A stretch of 34,653 nt of DNA from JAEUSE01 sp964648985. Lineage in GTDB: Bacteria; Patescibacteriota; Doudnabacteria; UBA920. The stretch is from assembly GCA_964648985.1 (NCBI GenBank), contig CAZYMS010000015.1:1-34653 (forward strand), in the 5' to 3' direction. The position numbers were made by a program, and so were the translations under genes. The first letter of the stretch is position 1, and each line of letters begins with the position of its first letter. The notes below the pieces were generated by a model. The model ran no database searches, had not been told where the DNA came from, and worked only from the letters and a program-made list of their open reading frames with translations. This document shows positions 1 through 7,867 of the stretch, piece after piece.

Positions 1-2362
1 CGCCATTGTCTACAATGGCAGGGCTAGAATCCAATGCGTCCTGGGCAGTTACCACCATATCTTTAGCCTGGGGTTTAAAACTAAACACCGCCTCCGGCGC
101 AGTTTTGTCTATAGTAAACTTAATAGTTTGTATGTGCTCTCGATTACCGGCATTATCTAAGGAGTAATAAGATAGAATATGGGAACCCTCGGAAGATATG
201 GAAAATATTGTATTGTATACCTGCCAACTGCCATCATCTAATTTATAGCTGGTTTGAAATATATTAGAAGGACTACTTCCCTCTTGAGCAAAATCAGTAG
301 CTGCTAGCTTAACTTGCACATTTGACCTATACCAATCACTTTGCCCTTGGTCACCACTTACATTTATATTTGTAAATGGAGCTGCTTCATCGATCACCTG
401 CGAGGTATTAAGATCCTGCGTAGGATTCAGTACACGCTCTACCACACCATCAGAATTTGTATCGATAGATAGCGATGGATTATTTTTTTGTACATCTAAC
501 TCAGCACTTAAATTAGTAGTTACCGGAATATTTGGAAAAACTCTGGTCGCCGTTACTGCATTGTTTTCTATAACCTGCTCTTCCAGTGTGAAAGTCCCTG
601 TATCGGCACCTTTTAGAGATACTTGGTATACCTGGCCAGCATCGTTGGGTAGAAAAGCATATTTATGGTCGCCCCAAATTTCATAAGCCGCACCGGGGAT
701 ATTATTATGCAAAGAGCCATCTTCCATAACTTTTGATTCATTTCCATCTTGATCCTGCACACGGAGAGATACGGGACTCTTTACTTTGAGACTATAGCCT
801 TTGAGGGAACACTTATCTGGATGCTGCGCTACATCATCATGGCCCAGAATTTTATTGGCCGTATCAAGACTACTACCGGTAAGTAAGTTGGCAATAAGTT
901 GTCGTGAACCATCGGCGCTTAAGAGCTTACCATGTTCAATTTTGGGAGCAAAAAATGTTTTGACATCATCAGCAGGAATACTGTCTGCACTTTCAAATGG
1001 CACCGTACCATCGCCAGGGGCAAACTTTGGAAAATCGTACAGGGGCGGCGAATTAGAAGCGAGCTCGCTAAACTCTCCAAAAGTACCAGACTTGCAGCCT
1101 ACAATATTGTATACGTCTATACCGGTGGTTCTAAGATCAAATGTATCAAAAGCGTTAGTGTGCAAGCCTTCGCTCCGAGACTGTGCCTGGCTATTAATTA
1201 GATGTTGGGAATTAAAGTCAGAAATAGCCTCATCAAAACTAGCTGCGTAGTCAGTGCGCGTATATGCACCGTTAGTAGAAATAATGTTTACTTTGTGCAA
1301 AAAGGGACCGACCTGTTCCACGTATTGACGAGTAGGCGCAAGATCGTATGCTACGGGAACATTTTGAGCAATTTTTTTCATTTCGGATGCTTCTAACCCG
1401 GGAATTTCAAAATTATCTCCTTGTATAATAGCCTTATATGCCTTAGGCGCACCGAGGTTTGGCACACCAACAAATACAACCTTACCAATACCATGAGTGG
1501 AAGGGTGTTCCATGGCATATTTTTTGACCACAAGTCCGCCAGTGCTATGAGCTACCAGATCCACCTTTCCTGCCGCCATCCCAGTTTCGGTTTGATGCAG
1601 TATATAGTTTACTTGCCCCTCCAACTGGCTTACGATTTCGGGACTAACTCCGTAACGCCAATCATAAGGGAATGTAAACAAGTCTTTACCTTCGACATAG
1701 CCTTGAGATACTAGTAGCTGGATAAGGGCATCTGTATAATCATAGAAAGGTTTCTTACGTATTACTCCATTTATAGCTAAACTTGTGTCCAAAGGACTTA
1801 AGTCAGATTTAAACTGTAGAGGGTCCATAAAGCTATCATTATTCAATGGGTTCACCATTCTGGAAATATCAGCCCATAACAACGTATCACCCTTAGAAAT
1901 ATCCGTGCCAAACAAACCCGGCACTATTAAGATTGGAACTTTACTGGTTGATTTAGTATTCACAAAATTACAATCTACCGAAGCATAGGGCTGGGCATGA
2001 ATAATAACTCCGTTTGGTAGCTTATCAAATGTAATGGTAGGGTTAGTTGCCGAACAGACTACTGAAGTCAGAGCCCAGCCAACAGGGACATCTTCTGTAA
2101 TAGAAAACGTATTCCCTATTGCGGCCCCAGAACTAATATTAAAGGAGCCAGTACTATCTTGAGTTACGATATCGTGATCGTAGGAGAAAAAAGGACTAGG
2201 ATCATACCCGATTACGTGAAAAGTAAAACTACCATCGCCGCTGGTGGTAGTTTTGTTAATATTAATATTTAGATATGGAGTTAGAAATGCAGCTTCTGCG
2301 TATGGGATTATTAGCAGGTTGCAAACTAATATAAAGGCCAAAGACGAAAAATATTTTTTCAT
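1..2362 (-). CDS. Secreted LCAT-like acyltransferase/lipase with beta-domain stalk (C-terminus outside window)
   Basis: The frame is open for 787 codons from ATG 2362 to the window edge, so the C-terminus is missing. Residues 1-24 form a signal peptide (ending YAEA). Residues about 25-137 look like a SpaA/prealbumin-like beta domain. Residues 140-500 are an alpha/beta hydrolase of the lecithin:cholesterol acyltransferase type: 'VPILIVPGLFGTD' near 142, 'LFTFPYDWRYG' near 228, nucleophile Ser273 in 'VAHSTGG', Asp451 in 'GDGTVPF', and His477 in 'KIEHGK', a complete putative triad. About 660-758 matches an OmpL47-type beta repeat ('HILSYYSLDNAGN'). A purine-rich GAGAGGG lies before the ATG. It starts 13 bp after the stop of the upstream membrane gene, so they are probably cotranscribed. 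It would act on lipids or acyl esters outside the cell or at the surface; substrate unknown. The family call is firm, the accessory domains less so. Confidence 0.85.
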   Translation of the reverse strand, partial: MKKYFSSLAFILVCNLLIIPYAEAAFLTPYLNININKTTTSGDGSFTFHVIGYDPSPFFSYDHDIVTQDSTGSFNISSGAAIGNTFSITEDVPVGWALTSVVCSATNPTITFDKLPNGVIIHAQPYASVDCNFVNTKSTSKVPILIVPGLFGTDISKGDTLLWADISRMVNPLNNDSFMDPLQFKSDLSPLDTSLAINGVIRKKPFYDYTDALIQLLVSQGYVEGKDLFTFPYDWRYGVSPEIVSQLEGQVNYILHQTETGMAAGKVDLVAHSTGGLVVKKYAMEHPSTHGIGKVVFVGVPNLGAPKAYKAIIQGDNFEIPGLEASEMKKIAQNVPVAYDLAPTRQYVEQVGPFLHKVNIISTNGAYTRTDYAASFDEAISDFNSQHLINSQAQSRSEGLHTNAFDTFDLRTTGIDVYNIVGCKSGTFGEFSELASNSPPLYDFPKFAPGDGTVPFESADSIPADDVKTFFAPKIEHGKLLSADGSRQLIANLLTGSSLDTANKILGHDDVAQHPDKCSLKGYSLKVKSPVSLRVQDQDGNESKVMEDGSLHNNIPGAAYEIWGDHKYAFLPNDAGQVYQVSLKGADTGTFTLEEQVIENNAVTATRVFPNIPVTTNLSAELDVQKNNPSLSIDTNSDGVVERVLNPTQDLNTSQVIDEAAPFTNINVSGDQGQSDWYRSNVQVKLAATDFAQEGSSPSNIFQTSYKLDDGSWQVYNTIFSISSEGSHILSYYSLDNAGNREHIQTIKFTIDKTAPEAVFSFKPQAKDMVVTAQDALDSSPAIVDNG

Positions 2363-2375
2363 AATATTTACCCTC

Positions 2376-2723
2376 TCACATTATGCCATGCCGCCCCAAC
2401 GTTATTGATAAATAAAAAAGCCAGAAGACAAATATAAACAGTAAGAATATAAACAAGCTCATGAATATAAATTTTCGATTTTTATTACTTTCAGCGAGAA
2501 AGCCCAGGAACAATATTAGCAGCGCAACAACTTGCATACCCAATATTATATTCAATGCTTTAATATGATCTGAATGTAAGATAAAAGTATCTCTCAAATA
2601 CAAAGAGTTGTTTGATTTTTGAAAAAATTGATAGGTTATATTGGCCACGGGACTCCATAAAATTTCAGGAATAGCGAAGAGGGCGAGGCCGGCATAGAGC
2701 CAGAGTTTTTTATTTTTTGTCAT
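2376..2723 (-). CDS. Small membrane protein, unknown function
   Basis: A 115-residue protein with three predicted membrane segments, near residues 6-30, 55-77 and 84-108. A Lys-rich N-terminus (MTKNKKLW) and KNRK between the second and third segments suggest a positive-inside orientation. I do not recognise the family. Its stop lies 13 bp before the start of the LCAT-like gene, so it is probably the first gene of a two-gene operon. No good Shine-Dalgarno sequence precedes the ATG. Confidence 0.7.
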   Translation of the reverse strand: MTKNKKLWLYAGLALFAIPEILWSPVANITYQFFQKSNNSLYLRDTFILHSDHIKALNIILGMQVVALLILFLGFLAESNKNRKFIFMSLFIFLLFIFVFWLFYLSITLGRHGIM

Positions 2724-2764
2724 AGGAGTAGGCTGCGGAAAAAATTTTCATAGGGTTGTCTTTA

Positions 2765-2796
2765 TGCGCATAATAGCAGCTTCATGAAGATGCGCA
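2765..2796. repeat. Hairpin in the 2724-2924 intergenic gap
   Basis: Arms TGCGCAT (2765-2771) and ATGCGCA (2790-2796) enclose an inner CTTCATGAAG palindrome. The gap between the minus-strand genes at 2723 and 2925 holds this hairpin, a 46-bp palindrome, and three copies of the decamer TAAAGACAAC (one at 2755-2764 on the minus strand, two as the palindrome arms). I see no coding sequence here. Confidence 0.5.
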
Positions 2797-2818
2797 AGGA
2801 AGTTATCCACTCTCAATG

Positions 2819-2864
2819 TCTAAAGACAACACTTTTTGCGGCCGCAAAAAGTGTTGTCTTTAGA
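2819..2864. repeat. Perfect loopless 46-bp palindrome
   Basis: Positions 2819-2841 are the exact reverse complement of 2842-2864, with no spacer; the centre is GCGGCCGC (2838-2845). Each half carries TAAAGACAAC and a run of five T or A. It lies about 60 bp downstream of the minus-strand gene ending at 2925 and about 95 bp upstream of the gene starting at 2723. It could be a bidirectional transcription-stop hairpin, a protein-binding site, or a replication- or recombination-related cruciform. No clear U-tract follows on either strand, so a standard intrinsic terminator is not certain. Confidence 0.9.
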
Positions 2865-2924
2865 GTGAGGTTTTGGTTGTAAGTAAGATGCGTATTTGTA
2901 ATTTGAGCGGTTGACTCACCGTCT

Positions 2925-3170
2925 TTAAATGCTCGTATGTACGCCAAATAAATATTTTAGAAATGAGAGCAGTGTTGTGGCCACACCTTTCAAAATTGGC
3001 ACCGATGCAGGCAAAAGAATTATGAGTACTATGAGCCAAATAAACTCTTTGCGGAGCACTTGCACTAGAGCAACGACTAAGCATATCCCTACTGCCAGTG
3101 AAATGTACGGCCGGAGCGGCTCAGGAAAAGCAACTAAAAAACTATCATATATTTGCTGTAAGCTTCCCAT
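2925..3170 (-). CDS. Small membrane protein, unknown function
   Basis: An 81-residue protein with hydrophobic segments near residues 21-38 and 44-72 and an amphipathic N-terminus. I do not recognise a family. It starts 26 bp after the ywbE stop and probably shares its transcript. A TATAAT-like sequence lies at the end of ywbE, but no convincing -35 box or Shine-Dalgarno sequence is visible. Confidence 0.6.
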   Translation of the reverse strand: MGSLQQIYDSFLVAFPEPLRPYISLAVGICLVVALVQVLRKEFIWLIVLIILLPASVPILKGVATTLLSFLKYLFGVHTSI

Positions 3171-3196
3171 AAAAACCGTAAACTTAATGTACTTTA

Positions 3197-3391
3197 TTAT
3201 ACCAATATATTTTGCACTCTGCCTACCTCCCCTGTGGTAAGCCGCACCTTTACGCCGTGTGGGTGAAACAAGGAGTTTGTTAAAATGTCTTGTACTACAC
3301 CTTTCGTGAGCTTACCCGTGCGTTGATCTTCTTTTAAAACTATTTCCACCTCCATACCTTCTTGTACATCGCCTCTGTTTTGTCCGTTCAT
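3197..3391 (-). CDS. ywbE: YwbE family protein (DUF2196)
   Basis: A 64-residue protein matching the YwbE family along its whole length: 'MNGQNRGDVQEGMEVEIVL', 'DQRTGKLTKGVVQDILTN' and 'FHPHGVKVRL'. The family is small, widespread and of unknown molecular function; it looks like a compact beta-barrel. Its ATG overlaps the stop of the Nudix-like gene by four bases (3388-3391), which indicates translational coupling. The start is fixed by this overlap and by the conserved MNGQNR N-terminus. Confidence 0.9.
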   Translation of the reverse strand: MNGQNRGDVQEGMEVEIVLKEDQRTGKLTKGVVQDILTNSLFHPHGVKVRLTTGEVGRVQNILV

Positions 3392-3897
3392 GTTGTGTGT
3401 TTCGTATAATGTTCAATTGCTAAATTAAGTATGGGCTGCATACCTGAGATAAGATCTGCCGGCAAGTTATGCACGGAGTAAAATGTACCATCCTGTATAT
3501 TATTCACATGCGATACGTCAAGCCAATGGACCAAAGATACCACAGACCCGCGAGCACCGTGCCAAAACCAAGGAGCTACAAATGTCAGTTCAGGGCTACT
3601 GGTAAGCCCAAGTTCGCCTACGCAAACGCGCTCAATGGCAGAAGCAAGCGTACCAGGTTCGTCAGTAGGGCGCATAATGCTTCCGGGGTTGTGCCACTGA
3701 CCTGGCCAGTATGGGTCATTTGCCGGTCTTTGTGTAAGCAATACTTGGCACTCGCCCTCCCAGTAGCGCAGCGGCACTACTTCCACCGCCGCTACTACAG
3801 TTAACCGGCTCACCTGAAAAAACAAGTCGGCAGGCAAGTATCCGGCTTGCACACGACTTAAAGCACTGACCACTTCGGGAATATTTACTTCGTTCAT
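3388..3897 (-). CDS. Nudix-like protein with degenerate Nudix box
   Basis: A 169-residue protein with the fold signature of Nudix hydrolases: 'VLLTQRPANDPYWPGQWHNPG' spans the strand before the Nudix helix. The expected REUXEEXGU motif reads as R-V-C-V-G-E-L-G-L (in 'AIERVCVGELGL'), so two of the metal-binding glutamates are replaced. The usual pyrophosphohydrolase chemistry may be lost or altered. The gene overlaps ywbE by four bases and follows the YdjM-like gene by 23 bp. It could also be a nucleotide-binding Nudix relative used as a sensor; which one cannot be told from sequence. Confidence 0.7.
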   Translation of the reverse strand: MNEVNIPEVVSALSRVQAGYLPADLFFQVSRLTVVAAVEVVPLRYWEGECQVLLTQRPANDPYWPGQWHNPGSIMRPTDEPGTLASAIERVCVGELGLTSSPELTFVAPWFWHGARGSVVSLVHWLDVSHVNNIQDGTFYSVHNLPADLISGMQPILNLAIEHYTKHTT

Positions 3898-3920
3898 AGA
3901 AGGCTTTTAAACTTCTAACA

Positions 3921-4601
3921 TTAGTGTCTAACGGTTTTCCAAAATCCTTCGGCCAGGCCCCATAGACGTTGGACGTTTCCAGCCACAAGAAATACTATAG
4001 CACCAAAAACTGCTACGTTTATGAGCATGTTATCTGACTTCAACTTGAATGCGCTACCAAACGCTTTGTTAGGTACAAATAGTTTACCGTGAAAATTCAC
4101 TGCTGCATATATTTCATCCAAAAGTAGGTGTATAAGAAATCCAGCTACCATGGCCACGGCAAGCAGAAAAGCTTCCTGATCTGTAAAGTAAAAGCGCGAA
4201 GCAAGAAAAAACACAGCCAGTCCCGCGAGCAGCGCAGCCGGAAGGGAATGCGCCATGCCACGGTGGCGGGTAAACCGCTTAAAAAAGTGACCCACTATAA
4301 CCCAGACAAATACCGCCGTACCAAGTGTTGCAGTAATAATAATCCTCCAGTTTGAAGGTACATCTCGGTACAAGGAGAAAAATGTAAGGGTTGTAGTAAC
4401 AACTGTCAGTGACCCAAACGTAACATAGAACGGTATGCCGGAGTCGCTATCCATGTCTGGCAATATAGACCCTAGTGCTGCCATGACAAATAGCACCACT
4501 AAGAAACTTGGCTCTTGCGCTACGGCTAAGCTCACAAGCCCAATAATACTCAGTATACCTGCAGCAATACCAAATGAAATATGTGTTCTAAAACTTGCCA
4601 T
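3921..4601 (-). CDS. YdjM/DUF457-type membrane-bound metal-dependent hydrolase
   Basis: A 226-residue multi-pass membrane protein with the metal-ligand pattern of the YdjM (DUF457) family: His7 in 'SFRTHISFG', an Asp cluster 'LPDMDSDSG' (residues 48-54), 'RHRGMAHS' (His113, His118) and 'IHLLLDE' (His158, Asp162). These motifs lie at membrane edges between five or six hydrophobic segments. The family is annotated as an inner-membrane metal-dependent hydrolase; the substrate is not established. The C-terminal part has one more membrane segment near 193-210. It lies between the PlsC-like gene and the Nudix-like gene with gaps of 35 and 23 bp, suggesting one operon. Confidence 0.85.
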   Translation of the reverse strand: MASFRTHISFGIAAGILSIIGLVSLAVAQEPSFLVVLFVMAALGSILPDMDSDSGIPFYVTFGSLTVVTTTLTFFSLYRDVPSNWRIIITATLGTAVFVWVIVGHFFKRFTRHRGMAHSLPAALLAGLAVFFLASRFYFTDQEAFLLAVAMVAGFLIHLLLDEIYAAVNFHGKLFVPNKAFGSAFKLKSDNMLINVAVFGAIVFLVAGNVQRLWGLAEGFWKTVRH

Positions 4602-4636
4602 ACAAAATAAGTATACTAAATTTCACTCTTGTACGA

Positions 4637-5452
4637 CTAAGCGCCGAATAATTCCCAATAACGTTTAGTTAGCAACTCATCATTCTCGCTCGAGGCACTC
4701 CATTCGCCTACACGAGTAAGCCGCTCATCTATTCGGGCGGTAATAGGTTGAGCCATCTCACTGTTTGAGAGAATGGGAAGCTCTAACGAAACAGCCCGCG
4801 CCGCAAACTTAGCAGAACTCTCTGCCCCTGGAGTACCTGTGAGGTCGTAATTAACTGCATACACCATAGTGTCGAACTGAAGCTTGCGCAGCAATAAACG
4901 AAACCCGGGTTCAAATGTAGGATTTTCCATTTTTGCCTCTTTGCCTCCTGTGGGGTAAAGAACTAGCAAACCACCTGCGTCAATGTGAGCCACAGCGCGT
5001 TTAAAATTACCTAACGCGTCTTCTTTTGCGTTTGTAAGTAAATGCCTATCAATTTCCTGGGCAGCAGAATCTCCAAAATTCTCTCCAAAAGCGGTCACCA
5101 ACGCATCCCTAATTCGAGTCTGTACATAAATAAGCGCGTCGTCCCTGTGTATCATACTGAGCGTAATGGGTACATCTACATATCCAGCAGGATGGTTTGC
5201 CACGAATAGCCCCGGCTCAGTATGCAAGGCCTCACGCATAGCTGCAAACTGTTCAGAGTCCTGTTGTACAAAATTTCTTTCTACCTTCTCTCGCTCAAGA
5301 TAGCGTTCCATGACTCGGCTAAGGCCGCTCCACCCGTCTTGAGCAATTTCTGCCCCCTCATGTTTTACCAGTTGCCCCAATGTTGCTTTTTCAAATTCTC
5401 TACGAATACCCATAGAGGCCGCTTCTAAACCTGGACGCTCTCGCATATACAT
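4637..5452 (-). CDS. PlsC-like (lysophospholipid/glycerol) acyltransferase
   Basis: A 271-residue soluble or peripheral protein with two hallmarks of the PlsC acyltransferase fold: 'FVANHPAGYVDVP' (His87, Asp93) and 'LVLYPTGGKEAK' (about 163-174), equivalent to the usual NHX4D and FPEG blocks. The His-Asp spacing is HX5D instead of HX4D, and the second block has YPTGG, so this is a divergent member. The likely role is acyl transfer to a glycerol or lysophospholipid acceptor at the membrane; substrate unknown. AAGGTGA lies upstream of ATG 5452; the next Met (codon 3) is an alternative start. Confidence 0.65.
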   Translation of the reverse strand: MYMRERPGLEAASMGIRREFEKATLGQLVKHEGAEIAQDGWSGLSRVMERYLEREKVERNFVQQDSEQFAAMREALHTEPGLFVANHPAGYVDVPITLSMIHRDDALIYVQTRIRDALVTAFGENFGDSAAQEIDRHLLTNAKEDALGNFKRAVAHIDAGGLLVLYPTGGKEAKMENPTFEPGFRLLLRKLQFDTMVYAVNYDLTGTPGAESSAKFAARAVSLELPILSNSEMAQPITARIDERLTRVGEWSASSENDELLTKRYWELFGA

Positions 5453-5511
5453 TTTCTGTGAATCACCTTATTAATATTGGTCCCACCTGGGCACATATAC
5501 ACTATCAGACC

Positions 5512-6072
5512 TTACCGTATGCCAGAATCGTACTGAATAGTAATATGAGTAAATACATTCTTTACAACGACCACTTCTTGCGTACTTGCGCGTGGGTAGA
5601 CCCTACCCACCTCTGGGTCCACAAGGTACGTTCCCGGCGCCAACGCTACCTTAAACTTCCCGTCTTTATCACTCGTAAATTCCGCAACCACCTTTTTCCC
5701 GTCTAGCGTCTTTATGCGTACCGTAGCCTGATACGGCTGTTCGCCACAACCCGGTTCTTGGGGAAACCGTTCCACTGGACATGTAGGTCCCATGACTACT
5801 TCGCCTTCAATGCCACTACTATTCTGCCCAGGCGGCGTAGTTTTTCCACCCGGAGCAGGTGTTGGCGCTACGGGCGTAGCAGGGCATGCAGCAAATTCAC
5901 AACTTGGCCCCTGCCTTCCTACGTAGCTTCCATCTGGACACTGTCGTGCTTCCATAGTACAGGCAACCACCTCAGGTTCGTTATTGTCTGGATTCGTTAC
6001 ACGATTACAGCCTGCAGCTAGTAGCAGTATTGCGACCGAAACAAACAGTGCATGTCGTAGATGTATGTTCAT
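5512..6072 (-). CDS. Lipoprotein with Cys-rich segment and carboxypeptidase-regulatory-like domain
   Basis: A 186-residue protein. Residues 1-21 are a lipoprotein signal with lipobox LAAGC (lipidated Cys22). A Cys motif, 'CTMEARQCPDGSYVGR' followed by 'CEFAACP', comes next; this short module recurs in Patescibacteria extracellular proteins. A Pro-rich linker (PVAPTPAPGG) leads to a C-terminal beta domain with 'DGKFKVALAPGTYLVDP', typical of carboxypeptidase-regulatory-like or transthyretin-like folds. It is probably a surface-anchored binding or structural protein. A TATAAT box lies 8 bp before the ATG. Confidence 0.75.
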   Translation of the reverse strand: MNIHLRHALFVSVAILLLAAGCNRVTNPDNNEPEVVACTMEARQCPDGSYVGRQGPSCEFAACPATPVAPTPAPGGKTTPPGQNSSGIEGEVVMGPTCPVERFPQEPGCGEQPYQATVRIKTLDGKKVVAEFTSDKDGKFKVALAPGTYLVDPEVGRVYPRASTQEVVVVKNVFTHITIQYDSGIR

Positions 6073-6080
6073 ATATATTC

Positions 6081-6086
6081 ATTATA
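6081..6086 (-). promoter_or_regulatory. -10 box (TATAAT) of the lipoprotein gene
   Basis: A consensus TATAAT on the minus strand lies 8 bp upstream of ATG 6072, so transcription would start at or next to the start codon. The -35 region (TCGTTT, 16 bp upstream) is weak. The 6073-6197 gap holds no gene. Confidence 0.45.
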
Positions 6087-6197
6087 TACCTTTTAAAAGA
6101 GCAAACGATAATTAAAAAACGCAGACACCAATGTGGCGCTGCGACTCGCATTACGTGCAATTTTTACTTATACGCTACTAGAAGGCGCTTAATTCTT

Positions 6198-6986
6198 TTA
6201 TTGTGGGGCAGTAAAGAGAGCGCGGGCAGGACCATCGGTCAAATTGGTTTTATAGTTATAGTCATGCATAGAGTTCATGACCGTACTGTACGCATACCGC
6301 CTCCCCTTGCCTGCCTTTTCATCGCCATCATCGTTGGTAATAAACTCCTGCGCAACATCATCGTACCCAATAACTACTAACACATGGTACGAAGAACCAG
6401 TAGGCAAGAAGGGAATATTCTTATTACCTAAATCAAAACCCTTATGCAGCGTAATAACTGGGCGCTGAGCTGCCAGTTCTTTTTTTATATCTTCCAATGT
6501 GGGCTCAGTCACCACCCGAGCCTTAAACAAACCTAGAGAATTCACTATTTCCGCTGTACGTGCTGCGTCTGAATTAGCATTGCTCCCCCATCGCTTGTCT
6601 TGCACAGCGAAAAGCCTGTGCAATGCTGCTTTCGCGTCTGTAATACCAACTTCAGTTTGCCCTTTATAAAAGCGCTCAACCATAACTATGGCCGCTTCTT
6701 CGCACGCATTCTTCCAGGGACCCGTCCAGTTGCCGTCCGGAGCTTCGTTTACGTAGGGCACTGCTAACGACACTTGTGTTGGTTCGTGGGTGTTGGCACT
6801 TCCTTTAACTTCTGTTTGCACCTCCGCCTGTGGTTCATCTTTTTGTTCGGGAATTATAGCTTGAGGCAACATGCGCTCTGGCTCAAAATCGCCAATAGTG
6901 GGGGGTGCAAAAACATAATACGAAGCCCCCACGACTAGAAAAATAAAAATAGCAAGTGTTGTGTATGAAAGTAGTTTTTTCTTCAT
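6198..6986 (-). CDS. Membrane-anchored C39-like cysteine peptidase
   Basis: A 262-residue protein. Residues 7-27 are a signal anchor, followed by an acidic, Pro-rich linker to about residue 72. The catalytic domain has the C39-like (peptidase_C39_2) pattern: 'VPYVNEAPDGNW', Cys95 in 'NACEEAA', His201 in 'SSYHVLVVIGYD' and a late Asn/Asp pair in 'FITNDDGD' (about 218-221). It probably cleaves peptides outside the membrane; such domains in CPR genomes are usually free-standing and not fused to an ABC exporter. A TATACT -10 box lies at 7011-7016, 24 bp upstream of the ATG. Confidence 0.85.
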   Translation of the reverse strand: MKKKLLSYTTLAIFIFLVVGASYYVFAPPTIGDFEPERMLPQAIIPEQKDEPQAEVQTEVKGSANTHEPTQVSLAVPYVNEAPDGNWTGPWKNACEEAAIVMVERFYKGQTEVGITDAKAALHRLFAVQDKRWGSNANSDAARTAEIVNSLGLFKARVVTEPTLEDIKKELAAQRPVITLHKGFDLGNKNIPFLPTGSSYHVLVVIGYDDVAQEFITNDDGDEKAGKGRRYAYSTVMNSMHDYNYKTNLTDGPARALFTAPQ

Positions 6987-7111
6987 AGTTTCTATGTAGT
7001 GAGCTTACTCAGTATACTACATATTTTATTTTTATTTATGAAGCTGCTGAGTGCCTATACAGCATATGAGGCAACTATGATGTTTATATGAAAACAAGTA
7101 CGGCACCAAAA

Positions 7112-7519
7112 CTATATGTTCTGCAAAAGACGCTTGGAAAGCCACAGCGCTGTACCACCTGTTAGAACAAGTTGAATAGTTGGAGTAAGGCCAGTGTGCA
7201 ACAAAGGTACAAGCGGCATAGTTGTTGCATATGCCCACCTATTCGTCTTAAGTGCCCATAGTTCAAGTAATATTGCTATGAGTAATCCCCCAACCACCAT
7301 TACTGCATACATATTTTGTCTTGTGAGTCGCGACACAATGAACAGTCCACAAATAAGACCCGCATCTACAAACATGGCCTGTAATAAAATAAGGCTGGTA
7401 ATTGGCCCACCCTTGTAATGCACATATAGGGTGCTATGTACTATTTCCCACACAGCATTCAGAAAAAAGCTGACGAGAAATATGATAACCACGTGTTTTA
7501 TAAACTGCGCAACTTTCAT
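7112..7519 (-). CDS. Multi-pass membrane protein, unknown function
   Basis: A 135-residue protein with four hydrophobic segments, near residues 7-24, 40-62, 69-88 and 105-128. Conserved-looking polar positions include 'NAVWEIVHS' and 'TNRWAYATTMPLVPLLHTGLTP'. The second resembles a motif I have seen in uncharacterised bacterial membrane proteins, but I cannot name the family. It starts 10 bp after the stop of the DUF1294 gene and is probably cotranscribed with it. Confidence 0.65.
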   Translation of the reverse strand: MKVAQFIKHVVIIFLVSFFLNAVWEIVHSTLYVHYKGGPITSLILLQAMFVDAGLICGLFIVSRLTRQNMYAVMVVGGLLIAILLELWALKTNRWAYATTMPLVPLLHTGLTPTIQLVLTGGTALWLSKRLLQNI

Positions 7520-7529
7520 AAAACCTGCG

Positions 7530-7820
7530 CTACACGCGTGCGATTACAAATGAATAACCCAAAACTACAAGCAGTACTTGCTGAAGCAACAACAGACTTA
7601 TACCTACCAAAAAATACATCTTTTGTGTTTTGTGACGAAAGAGAAACATACCTGCAAACACACCAAGGGAAGCAAAGCAGCATGCAAGAAAGAAAAAATA
7701 TACTTCTGGAAAACGCTCAACCCGTTGCATGCTGCGGCGCTTGTCTATTCCTACAGCAACTATTGCCAAAATATTAATAAAAACCAGCGCTGCACTTAGT
7801 ACGATATATATTTGTTGCAT
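7530..7820 (-). CDS. DUF1294 family membrane protein
   Basis: A 96-residue protein with three or four membrane segments. 'GIDKRRSMQRVERFPE', followed by a hydrophobic segment and then 'GMFLFRHKTQKMYF', is the DUF1294 signature (DK...R.PE...FRHKT.K..F). Function is unknown; members are small inner-membrane proteins. A 12-bp palindrome TATGGTACCATA (7826-7837) sits just upstream of the ATG and could be part of its control region. Confidence 0.8.
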   Translation of the reverse strand: MQQIYIVLSAALVFINILAIVAVGIDKRRSMQRVERFPEVYFFFLACCFASLGVFAGMFLFRHKTQKMYFLVGISLLLLQQVLLVVLGYSFVIARV

Positions 7821-7825
7821 ATAGA

Positions 7826-7852
7826 TATGGTACCATAGGCATGCTCTAGAGC
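7826..7852. repeat. Two adjacent short palindromes upstream of the DUF1294 gene
   Basis: TATGGTACCATA (7826-7837) is a perfect 12-bp palindrome starting 6 bp from the start codon at 7820. A second palindrome, GCTCTAGAGC, follows immediately to the right within a GCATGCTCTAGAGC context. They occupy the 47-bp gap between the DUF1905 stop and the DUF1294 start. They could serve as operator or hairpin terminator; no T-tract supports the latter. Confidence 0.4.
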
Positions 7853-7867
7853 CTGCAGTACGCCGGA

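Noticed and set aside
801..1250. 149-codon plus-strand reading frame
   Set aside because: It lies opposite the LCAT-like gene, which is open for 787 codons with a complete active site.
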